A stretch of DNA of 64,000 nucleotides, taken from Microcosmobacter mediterraneus (GTDB taxonomy: Bacteria; Bacteroidota; Bacteroidia; Flavobacteriales; Flavobacteriaceae). Position 1 is the first letter of the stretch. The number at the start of each line of letters is the position of its first letter. The DNA lies in contig NZ_JAVRIA010000002.1 of assembly GCF_031846265.1 (NCBI RefSeq), positions 124,001-188,000 of the forward strand. The letters run 5' to 3'. Positions 45,298-52,700 of this stretch are shown here, piece by piece. The position numbers and the translations under genes are program-made. The notes beneath the pieces were generated by a model. That model had not been told where the DNA came from and searched no databases. It worked only from the letters and a program-made list of their open reading frames with translations.

Positions 45298-46031
45298 TCA
45301 AATTCTTCCGTCACATCCGTAAATCACTAATTGAAAAAAATCAAATGGGTAAATACTTTAAATACGCCATTGGTGAGATACTCCTGGTAGTTATTGGGAT
45401 TTTGATTGCCCTACAGATAAATAATTGGAATGAAAAGCGTAAAAAGGAAATCTTAAAGAGGAGTTATTTTGCTAATTTGATTTACGATCTAAAAAAAGAT
45501 ACTGCTCAATTGAATTATCGACTTGAAGTCAATAAACGAGTATTACCCACAATAGATTCACTTTTAAATGTGTTTGACACTTACAAATCTGTCGAATCAT
45601 TGTACGAATATTTATCTACCAACCCAACCCCTATTGGGTTACGCGTTAATAACACTTACAATGTAAACACATTTAATATTCTAATATCAAGCGGAAATAT
45701 AGATTTATTCTCAAACGAATTCACCAATAAACTAATGGAACTTAACCGATTACAATTAGCCGAGATTAAAGTCTCTGAAGGTAATAGTGCATCATTTTTT
45801 AATGGAGTAGCAAATTTTAGAGAACAGTTTATTGATAATAGAGGGTTGAAAAATGAAGCCTTACTAGAATCCATAACCTCAAATTATGACCATAAAAAAT
45901 ACATTTCAAAGTACTATAATTTACTTGCTGCCCAGGAGCATACTATCAATAGATATATTGAACTAACAACCAGAGTAAAACTTCAAACTGAAATCATACT
46001 CGCTGATTTAATAAGCGGTAGTGGGTTATGA
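45294..46031 (+). CDS. DUF6090 family protein, array copy 3
   Basis: A 245-residue member beginning MIKFFRHIRKSLIEKNQMGK, the subtype also seen in copy 8 (51774), with the EILLVVIG form of the membrane helix. Tail signature: SSGNIDLFSNEFTNKLMEL near residue 130. Both ends overlap neighbours by 4 bases (ATGA junctions), so translation is coupled through copies 2, 3 and 4. Function unknown. Confidence 0.9.
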   Translation: MIKFFRHIRKSLIEKNQMGKYFKYAIGEILLVVIGILIALQINNWNEKRKKEILKRSYFANLIYDLKKDTAQLNYRLEVNKRVLPTIDSLLNVFDTYKSVESLYEYLSTNPTPIGLRVNNTYNVNTFNILISSGNIDLFSNEFTNKLMELNRLQLAEIKVSEGNSASFFNGVANFREQFIDNRGLKNEALLESITSNYDHKKYISKYYNLLAAQEHTINRYIELTTRVKLQTEIILADLISGSGL

Positions 46032-46831
46032 TTAAATTCTTCAGAAAAATTAGATACGATCTCATGAGTAAAAATAAAACTGGCAAGTACTTTAAATACG
46101 CTATTGGCGAAATTATCCTCGTGGTTATAGGTATTCTCATTGCACTTCAAATTAATAATTGGAATGAAGGCAGAAAGCAAAGAGCAGAAGAAAACGTATT
46201 ACTAAGCCAATTAAAATCTGACTTTACAGATAACCTTAATCAACTAGACCAAAAGATAAACACAAGACTATCTATGCTTAAATCTTGCGGTGAACTGTTT
46301 AAACTTATAGATAACCCTGAGCTCGCTTTAAAAGACAGCATAGACTTATATATTGCGCGCGCCATGCCTTATGCTTCCTTTGACCCAATAATTCATAATT
46401 TTGGTAGCTCTGGAACCTTACACCTCATAAAAAACAACAAACTAAAGCAAGCCCTTACCAATTGGTCTGCTGATATACAAGACGTTATTGAAGATGAACA
46501 TGCGTGGAAGGAATACAGGCACGATCATTTTATTCCGTTCTTAGTGAAACATTATCAATTAAGAAGTGTGCGAAATAAAGCCTTTAAAGTCAATTTATTA
46601 GGCAGTTACAGTATTGAAAGAACAGATAATAACTCTAGCTATACTAATTACAATATTGGGTCTTCAAAGCATAATCAAGATTATGTATCCTTATTAAAAC
46701 ATCCAGAATTTGAAGACCATTTAACCAGATTATATGGCATAAATGGTTGGACAAATGTGCAATCTAATATCTTACGAAATCGCATAGTAGAAATCATTAG
46801 TTTAATTGATAACGAACTTGAAAATAAATAA
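46028..46831 (+). CDS. DUF6090 family protein, array copy 4
   Basis: At 267 residues the longest of the first block. The N-terminal anchor is nearly base-for-base that of copy 2. The tail carries SSGTLHLIKNNKLKQALTNW near residue 120 and a later insert rich in Ser/Asn/Tyr (about 195-225, RTDNNSSYTNYNIGSSK) absent from the other copies. It ends 21 bases before rsmA, which may be read from the same transcript. Confidence 0.9.
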   Translation: MIKFFRKIRYDLMSKNKTGKYFKYAIGEIILVVIGILIALQINNWNEGRKQRAEENVLLSQLKSDFTDNLNQLDQKINTRLSMLKSCGELFKLIDNPELALKDSIDLYIARAMPYASFDPIIHNFGSSGTLHLIKNNKLKQALTNWSADIQDVIEDEHAWKEYRHDHFIPFLVKHYQLRSVRNKAFKVNLLGSYSIERTDNNSSYTNYNIGSSKHNQDYVSLLKHPEFEDHLTRLYGINGWTNVQSNILRNRIVEIISLIDNELENK

Positions 46832-46852
46832 TTAAGTAGTTTATACTTTTCT

Positions 46853-47629
46853 ATGTCTGTAAAAGCCAAAAAACACCTAGGTCAGCATTTTTTAAGAGAT
46901 GAGAACATTGCTAAAAAAATAGCAGATTCACTCTCTCTTAACAACTATTCTAAAGTCTTAGAGATTGGACCAGGAATGGGAGTTCTTACAAAATATCTTC
47001 TTGAAAAAGATGTGGAAACTTACGTCATTGAAATCGATACAGAATCGGTTGACTATCTAAAATCACATTACCTTAATCTTGCGCCAAGAATCATTGAAAA
47101 AGATTTTTTAAAGTACAATTTAAACGACGTTTTTAATAACGAGTCTTTCGCCATTATAGGTAATTTCCCGTATAATATTTCATCTCAAATACTATTTAAA
47201 ACCTTAGAGATACGTGACCAGATTCCTGAGTTCTCTGGCATGTTTCAAAAAGAAGTCGCCAAACGCATCTGCGAAAAAGAAGGCTCTAAAACGTATGGTA
47301 TTTTATCGGTATTAACACAAGCGTTTTATGAAGCTGAGTATCTTTTTACTGTGCCGCCAAGTGTATTTAATCCACCACCAAAGGTAGATTCTGGAGTATT
47401 AAAATTAACGCGTAAAGAAAACTATACCTTGCCTTGTGATGAGGCTCTATTTTTTAAAGTTGTAAAAACAAGTTTTCAGCAACGTAGAAAAACATTACGT
47501 AACAGTTTAAAAACATTTAATCTTTCCGATAATTTAAAAGCAAATAGTATATTTGGCCAGCGTCCAGAACAATTAAGTGTTTCTGAGTTTATTGAGCTTA
47601 CACAATTAATTGAAAATGACGTGAATTAA
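46853..47629 (+). CDS. rsmA: 16S rRNA (adenine-N6,N6) dimethyltransferase
   Basis: RsmA/KsgA dimethylates the two adjacent adenines near the 3' end of 16S rRNA during small-subunit maturation. The 258 residues show KKHLGQHFLRDENIAKKIAD, SAM motif I KVLEIGPGMGVLTKYLL, the catalytic IIGNFPYNISSQILF, MFQKEVAKRICEKEGSK and PPSVFNPPPKVDS. It sits between the first DUF6090 block and mgtE. A palindromic element starts 3 bases past its stop. Confidence 0.96.
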   Translation: MSVKAKKHLGQHFLRDENIAKKIADSLSLNNYSKVLEIGPGMGVLTKYLLEKDVETYVIEIDTESVDYLKSHYLNLAPRIIEKDFLKYNLNDVFNNESFAIIGNFPYNISSQILFKTLEIRDQIPEFSGMFQKEVAKRICEKEGSKTYGILSVLTQAFYEAEYLFTVPPSVFNPPPKVDSGVLKLTRKENYTLPCDEALFFKVVKTSFQQRRKTLRNSLKTFNLSDNLKANSIFGQRPEQLSVSEFIELTQLIENDVN

Positions 47630-47631
47630 CG

Positions 47632-47732
47632 TGTCACTTTGAGTGAAACAACATTGATTTTGTATCGAGAAGTCAGAAGTTCTCGATACAAGATTTTTTC
47701 ACAACGTTACAAAAATCCCACTCGAACTGACA
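47632..47732 (+). repeat. nested palindromic extragenic element between rsmA and mgtE
   Basis: Outer imperfect arms TGTCACTTTGAGTG (47632-47645) and CACTCGAACTGACA (47719-47732; 12 of 14 bases pair). Within lies a perfect inner hairpin TTGTATCGAGAA (47660-47671) / TTCTCGATACAA (47680-47691) with an 8-base loop. The element is read through without stop in the mgtE frame. The layout is that of dispersed flavobacterial repeat elements I have seen in other genomes. Confidence 0.75.
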
Positions 47733-47746
47733 GTACAACAAAACAC

Positions 47747-49117
47747 GTGTCTGAAGAAAAAGAACATATCACCTTTGAGATAAGCCCAGAGTTTATAGAC
47801 CAGGTCACTCAGCTTATAGAAACCAAAGACGATGCTAAAGTTTATACGTTTCTTAATGAGTATCACTTTGCTGATATTGCTGAAACCTTAGAAGAGCTAG
47901 ACTTTGATCAGGCCGTTTACATCATAAAACTTCTAGATTCTGAAAAAACAGCTGATATATTAGCTGAACTGGATGAAGATATCCGAGAAAAAATCCTTGA
48001 GCAACTCTCTGCTAAAGAAATTGCTCAAGAAATTGAAGAATTAGATACAGATGATGCCGCAGATATCATAGCAGAGCTTCCTGAAGAACGTCAAGAAGCA
48101 GTTATTTCAGAGATTGAAGACGAAGAGCATAAAGCCGAAATCCAAGAACTGCTTACCTATGATGAAGATTCTGCAGGTGGTCTCATGGCAAAAGAATTAG
48201 TGCGAGTTAAAGAAAACTGGACCGTTTTGCAATGTGTAAGAGAAATGCGTGCACAAGCAGAAAGTGTTACTCGTGTGCACTCTATTTATGTTGTAGATAA
48301 AGATGAAAAGCTTATTGGTCGTTTATCCCTTAAAGACCTACTCATGGCGCCAGACAGAGCACATATCTCTAGCGTCTATATTCCAAAAGTAGATTCTGTT
48401 CATGTTAATGACGATGCCGAGGAAGTTGCCAAAGTCATGCAGAAGTATGATTTGGAAGCTATTCCTGTAGTTGATGATGAGAAAGTACTTCTTGGCAGAA
48501 TTACTATTGACGATATTGTAGATGTCATCAAAGAAGAAGCTGAAAAAGATTACCAATTAGCCGCTGGTATTACACAAGATGTAGAATCTAGTGACAGCAT
48601 TATTGAGCTTACAAAAGCACGAATTCCATGGTTATTTTTAGGCTTACTTGGTGGTATTGGCGCTGCAGGTATTATGGAAGGCTTTGATGCTATGCTAGAG
48701 AACTTTCCTATTTTGTTCTTTTTCACACCACTTATTGCTGCCATGGCAGGAAACGTTGGTGTACAATCGAGCGCTATTATTGTACAAGGTTTAGCTAATG
48801 ACGATGTAAAAGGAAGTATTAACAGTCGTTTACTAAAAGAAATGTTTTTAGCCATGCTTAATGGCATATTACTTGCCATATTTCTATTACTAGTGGTTTG
48901 GATTTGGAAACAACATTTTTTGACGGCTTTAGCTATTTCAGCATCCCTTATAGTTGTAATTATTGTTGCTGGTATTGTTGGCACCTTTGTTCCTCTATTC
49001 TTAGATAAAAGAGGCATTGATCCTGCAATTGCAACTGGTCCTTTTATTACAACCAGTAATGACATCTTTGGGATTTTGATTTATTTTTGGATTGCCAGAC
49101 TGATCTTAGGTATCTAA
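47747..49117 (+). CDS. mgtE: MgtE-family magnesium transporter
   Basis: A 456-residue magnesium channel when started at GTG 47747 (SEEKEHITFEISPEF), the usual length. The frame is open 36 codons further up to a TTG at 47639, but that stretch is the palindromic repeat and is unlikely to be translated. Domains: MgtE N helical superhelix (about 15-125), two CBS domains (about 130-250, EDSAGGLMAKELVRVK, EAIPVVDDEKVLLGRI), and five transmembrane helices (about 280-455) with the pore signature FTPLIAAMAGNVGVQSSAI and a later ATGPFITTSNDIFGILIYF. Confidence 0.93.
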   Translation: MSEEKEHITFEISPEFIDQVTQLIETKDDAKVYTFLNEYHFADIAETLEELDFDQAVYIIKLLDSEKTADILAELDEDIREKILEQLSAKEIAQEIEELDTDDAADIIAELPEERQEAVISEIEDEEHKAEIQELLTYDEDSAGGLMAKELVRVKENWTVLQCVREMRAQAESVTRVHSIYVVDKDEKLIGRLSLKDLLMAPDRAHISSVYIPKVDSVHVNDDAEEVAKVMQKYDLEAIPVVDDEKVLLGRITIDDIVDVIKEEAEKDYQLAAGITQDVESSDSIIELTKARIPWLFLGLLGGIGAAGIMEGFDAMLENFPILFFFTPLIAAMAGNVGVQSSAIIVQGLANDDVKGSINSRLLKEMFLAMLNGILLAIFLLLVVWIWKQHFLTALAISASLIVVIIVAGIVGTFVPLFLDKRGIDPAIATGPFITTSNDIFGILIYFWIARLILGI

Positions 49118-49144
49118 ACCAAATTGCTTTTGTATTTTTAAGGT

Positions 49145-49510
49145 ATGAAAGCTATTAACATCAAAGACAAATTTTTAAAATTTAACAAAAACTGGCATCC
49201 ACATCAGGTGGCTGTGGTAGACGATATGCAAGTTATTTTAGCCAAACTAAAAGGCGAATTTGTATGGCATAGTCATGATAACGAAGACGAATTGTTTCAA
49301 GTGGTTAAAGGCACACTACACATGCAATTTAGAGACAGGACAGAAGTGGTTAATGAAGGTGAATTCATTGTGGTGCCTAAAGGTGTAGAACACAACCCAA
49401 CAACCTTAAATGACGAGGAAGTACATGTGTTATTATTTGAAAAATTAAACACAGCGCATACAGGAAATGTAAAACACGAACGTACACAAACTGAGTATCC
49501 TAAGATTTAA
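49145..49510 (+). CDS. cupin-domain protein
   Basis: A 121-residue single-domain cupin. The metal ligands follow the cupin pattern: FVWHSHDNEDELFQVVKG (HxHxxxxE) and later VPKGVEHNPTTLN. The family has varied roles (isomerase, dioxygenase, binding), and the sequence gives no substrate. It lies 27 bases after mgtE and 3 bases before DUF6090 copy 5, apparently in the same transcript. Confidence 0.9.
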   Translation: MKAINIKDKFLKFNKNWHPHQVAVVDDMQVILAKLKGEFVWHSHDNEDELFQVVKGTLHMQFRDRTEVVNEGEFIVVPKGVEHNPTTLNDEEVHVLLFEKLNTAHTGNVKHERTQTEYPKI

Positions 49511-49513
49511 AAA

Positions 49514-50245
49514 ATGATTAAATTCTTTCGTCGCATTCGTCAAAACTTAATTATGGAAAACAAAACCTCCAAATACTTTAAATACGCCATTGGAGAAATT
49601 CTATTGGTTGTTATTGGAATCTTAATCGCGCTTCAGATTAATAACTGGAATGAAAATCGAAAGTTAAAACTCAATGAAAAATATATCATTGAAAATCTAA
49701 TAGAAGATTTACAGTCGGATTATAATAATTATGAAACGAATAAAAGAGGGCTTGAAGACCAACTAAAACTAGTCGACCAACTCATTGAAGTGCCTGCTAA
49801 CAAAATAATTGATAAAACGTCTTACTTACATCAACTTAGATGGGGAGGAAATATAGTATCAATTGCGTTTGAAGAGAATATTTCTAAAGAAATTGTTAAT
49901 AAGGATATCCAAGAAGCCATTAAAATTTACTATAGAAATCAAAAAACCACTATTACTGAAGCTACTGTTTATTGGGAAGTTGTACGCGATTTAGTAAGAC
50001 CGTTCTTAAGAAAGCATGGTATTCATAATTCTAAATCTGTAAAGGAGTTAAATTATTATGCCGACGATATTGATATAGAACTATTGATAGAAGAAAAACT
50101 TACGGCACATTATGGCTCTGAAGAATTTGAACAAATTCTTTTCGAATTGAGACTTAAAGGTGGAGGATTAATTAATCTATTAGATAAATTATCAAAATCT
50201 AATAGAGAACTTACAAATGTACTTAAAGCGTATACAAATGATTAA
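49514..50245 (+). CDS. DUF6090 family protein, array copy 5
   Basis: First copy of the second block, 243 residues. The anchor reads MIKFFRRIRQNLIMENKTSK with EILLVVIG. The tail signature is weak here (IVNKDIQEAIKIYY near 130), making this the most diverged copy in the signature region. A Gly-rich LRLKGGGLINLLDKLSK lies near the C-terminus. It ends in an 8-base overlap with copy 6. Function unknown. Confidence 0.88.
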   Translation: MIKFFRRIRQNLIMENKTSKYFKYAIGEILLVVIGILIALQINNWNENRKLKLNEKYIIENLIEDLQSDYNNYETNKRGLEDQLKLVDQLIEVPANKIIDKTSYLHQLRWGGNIVSIAFEENISKEIVNKDIQEAIKIYYRNQKTTITEATVYWEVVRDLVRPFLRKHGIHNSKSVKELNYYADDIDIELLIEEKLTAHYGSEEFEQILFELRLKGGGLINLLDKLSKSNRELTNVLKAYTND

Positions 50246-51026
50246 ATTCTTCCGCAAAATAAGATACAACCTCATGGAAACTGGAAAGACAAAACGCTAC
50301 CTCAAATACGCAATTGGTGAGATAACCCTTGTTGTTATCGGAATCTTAATTGCACTACAGATTAATAACTGGAATGAAAAAATAAAACATTCAGAGGAAG
50401 AACAAATCATTTTAAAAAAGCTATCAACAGATATTAAGAACGATATTAAATTCTTAAAGCTTCAAATTGAAAACGGAAAAACACATATAAACGATTATAA
50501 ATTTTGTTTAGATGTATTGAGTGCTGAAAGGGATTCAAACCTAGAGGAATTCAATCAACGATTTTCTAGTACTATGCTTATGGTTTCATTTGATATTAAT
50601 AAAACTACTTTTAATGGCATTACAGATTCTAGAACCATAGACTACATAAAAAATAACGAACTCGTAGATTCTTTAAACACATTTTACAATAATAACTATA
50701 AAGGCTGGGATTCTGCAAATAAAGATTATACACGCAATATAATAGGACCTTACTTAATGAAGTTTAACTTTTTACCAATAGTTAACTATGACCGTTTTAA
50801 GTATAACACAGGCGGTTTCTCAAACAGTGATTTTTCACAGTATAATTTGTCGAAGTTTGAGGTAAAACCAAAAACGATTTCAGATTTTAAAAAAGATGTC
50901 TTTATTATTAATCTTTTGCGTCAGCGTCTTTTTTTAACAGAAGGTCAAATATTTCGATATAATAGTCTTAAAGACAATATGGAGCGTTTGTTAAAGCTGA
51001 TTCAACAAGAGATAAAAGATGATTAA
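50238..51026 (+). CDS. DUF6090 family protein, array copy 6
   Basis: A 262-residue member when started at ATG 50238 like the other copies; an in-frame start 21 bases upstream lies inside copy 5. The anchor is the most diverged (MIKFFRKIRYNLMETGKTKR, YLKYAIGEITLVVIG). Tail signature: DSRTIDYIKNNELVDSLNTF near residue 128. The tail is longer and Phe/Tyr-rich (about 150-215). It overlaps copies 5 and 7 by 8 bases each. Confidence 0.9.
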   Translation: MIKFFRKIRYNLMETGKTKRYLKYAIGEITLVVIGILIALQINNWNEKIKHSEEEQIILKKLSTDIKNDIKFLKLQIENGKTHINDYKFCLDVLSAERDSNLEEFNQRFSSTMLMVSFDINKTTFNGITDSRTIDYIKNNELVDSLNTFYNNNYKGWDSANKDYTRNIIGPYLMKFNFLPIVNYDRFKYNTGGFSNSDFSQYNLSKFEVKPKTISDFKKDVFIINLLRQRLFLTEGQIFRYNSLKDNMERLLKLIQQEIKDD

Positions 51027-51771
51027 ATTCTTTCGACATATTCGTAAAAATTTACTTATGGAAAACAAAACAGGCAAATACTTTAAGTACGCTATTGGCG
51101 AGATTATCCTCGTGGTAATTGGAATTTTAATTGCGCTTCAGATTAATAATTGGAATGAAAGTAGAAATGCAAGAAACGAAGAACAAATAATCCTCAAAGC
51201 TTTAAAAACAGAGGTTTCAGAAAATCAGAAAATCTTAACTAAAGATTTAAAACGTCATTCAAATGTTTTACGGCTTCTAACAGAGTTAGGCAATTATATA
51301 GAGCCTAAACCCAAATTAATTACTGACAAGAGACTAGATTCATTAATGTTCAGTATAGGATGGTTGCCTACTTACACTCCTAAGGAAGGGGTTATAAATT
51401 CTGTTATTACCTCTGGTAAAATTTCTTTAATTAAAAACAACGAACTAAATTCTAAATTAGCATCTTGGAATAGTTTTTTAAATCATTATAAAACAACTTT
51501 AAACTGGAGTGAAAAAGATGTTTTTGATTTAGTGTTACCATACTTAAAAGAAAACTACCCTTTAAAGCGCGTATTGAGATTATTTGGTTCTGAAAACATA
51601 AAAAAAAGCACATTCAAGTTCTCACAAGAAGCTATATTATCTGATATGGTATTTGAAACAATCGTTGCCGAAAGAATCATTGATGCGAGTGATTCCTTTG
51701 AAGCTGCGCAAAAGTTATATGACTATCAGGCCGAAGTTTTAGAGCTTATAAAAACCGAACTAAATCAATAA
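51019..51771 (+). CDS. DUF6090 family protein, array copy 7
   Basis: A 250-residue member. The anchor MIKFFRHIRKNLLMENKTGK is mixed between the copy 3/8 subtype and the copy 5 subtype. Tail signature: TSGKISLIKNNELNSKLASW near residue 128, the closest match to copy 4. It overlaps copy 6 by 8 bases and ends 2 bases before the start of copy 8. Function unknown. Confidence 0.9.
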   Translation: MIKFFRHIRKNLLMENKTGKYFKYAIGEIILVVIGILIALQINNWNESRNARNEEQIILKALKTEVSENQKILTKDLKRHSNVLRLLTELGNYIEPKPKLITDKRLDSLMFSIGWLPTYTPKEGVINSVITSGKISLIKNNELNSKLASWNSFLNHYKTTLNWSEKDVFDLVLPYLKENYPLKRVLRLFGSENIKKSTFKFSQEAILSDMVFETIVAERIIDASDSFEAAQKLYDYQAEVLELIKTELNQ

Positions 51772-51773
51772 TT

Positions 51774-52490
51774 TTGATTAAATTCTTTAGACATATTCGT
51801 AAATCATTAATTGAACAGAACAATATGGGTAAATATTTTAAATACGCTATAGGGGAAATTCTTTTGGTCGTAATAGGAATTCTAATTGCTCTGCAAATAA
51901 ACAATTGGAATGAAAATCGAAAAGCTGATATTAGAGAGCAAGATGTTTTAGAAGAATTAAAACAAGGCTTAGTATCCAATAAAAACATATTAGAAAAACG
52001 AAAATTACAATTCAATGATTTTCAATCTAAAAGCAAAAAACTAATTGATCATTTAGAAGCCCAAGGTAAGTATCACGATTCTTTGGATGCCTATTTCTAT
52101 GTGCCAACTGGTAATTATTCTTTTGGTATATCTTATGCTACCTTCGAAAATCTAAAAAGTCAAGGGTTAGATATAATCAGTAATAAGGATTTACGTCTTA
52201 ATCTAGTTAAGCTATATGAAGAAGATTATTGGCTTTTAAAAGATCAAGAAACAAAAGTGGCAAATGCATTTACCAACGCTACACTTCCCTTTACACGTAA
52301 GCACTTTAAGTTATTAAATGGTCCAACATACAAACCAAATGATTATGATAATATTTTACAAAATGCTGAATTTTTGAATATACTTTATGAAAGTAATTAT
52401 TTGGCACAACTTTACTTTAGGCAATGTGTTAGAGTCTCAGAAGCCACTTCTAAAGTTATTGAGAAAATTGATGAAGAGTTAAAGGAATAA
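51774..52490 (+). CDS. DUF6090 family protein, array copy 8 (TTG start)
   Basis: A 238-residue final copy. Its start codon is TTG at 51774: the following IKFFRHIRKSLIEQNNMGK aligns residue by residue with copies that start ATG, so TTG is the homologous start. Subtype as copy 3 (EILLVVIG). Tail signature: SQGLDIISNKDLRLNLVKLY near residue 125. It is followed by about 200 bases with stem-loops, probably the end of the transcript. Confidence 0.88.
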   Translation: MIKFFRHIRKSLIEQNNMGKYFKYAIGEILLVVIGILIALQINNWNENRKADIREQDVLEELKQGLVSNKNILEKRKLQFNDFQSKSKKLIDHLEAQGKYHDSLDAYFYVPTGNYSFGISYATFENLKSQGLDIISNKDLRLNLVKLYEEDYWLLKDQETKVANAFTNATLPFTRKHFKLLNGPTYKPNDYDNILQNAEFLNILYESNYLAQLYFRQCVRVSEATSKVIEKIDEELKE

Positions 52491-52606
52491 ATCGATGCAA
52501 CGCATCGAGCCATTGAAATTCAGAATATAAAAATTAAATCGTTAAGAAATTCGGAAGCCATGGACGAATTTTAGATTTCATTTTTGATTTTCAGCTTCGC
52601 TGAAAA
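52491..52606 (+). repeat. two stem-loops after DUF6090 array
   Basis: The gap 52491-52700 has no ORF. It holds hairpin TCGATGC-AAC-GCATCGA (52491-52507), directly after the stop of copy 8, and TTTTCAGC-TTC-GCTGAAAA (52588-52606). Neither is followed by a strong T run at once, so they may be repeat elements or processing signals rather than classical terminators. Confidence 0.55.
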
Positions 52607-52700
52607 ATTCCTAATTTCAATTTGATTTTTTGGTTCGTTTTGTATCAAGACAAAATGAACTTAATCTTAAAAAAGATTACTGCTTTCGCAGGAAGTGAAC

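Noticed and set aside
47639..47746. TTG start for mgtE with a 36-residue extension
   Set aside because: The stretch is a palindromic repeat element and the protein reaches usual MgtE length from GTG 47747.
47630..47746. magnesium riboswitch upstream of mgtE
   Set aside because: The folded sequence is a dispersed-type palindrome, not an M-box; no conserved riboswitch core was seen.
48550..49065. 171-codon open frame opposite mgtE
   Set aside because: Antisense of the MgtE membrane domain; low-complexity, no start context and no family match.
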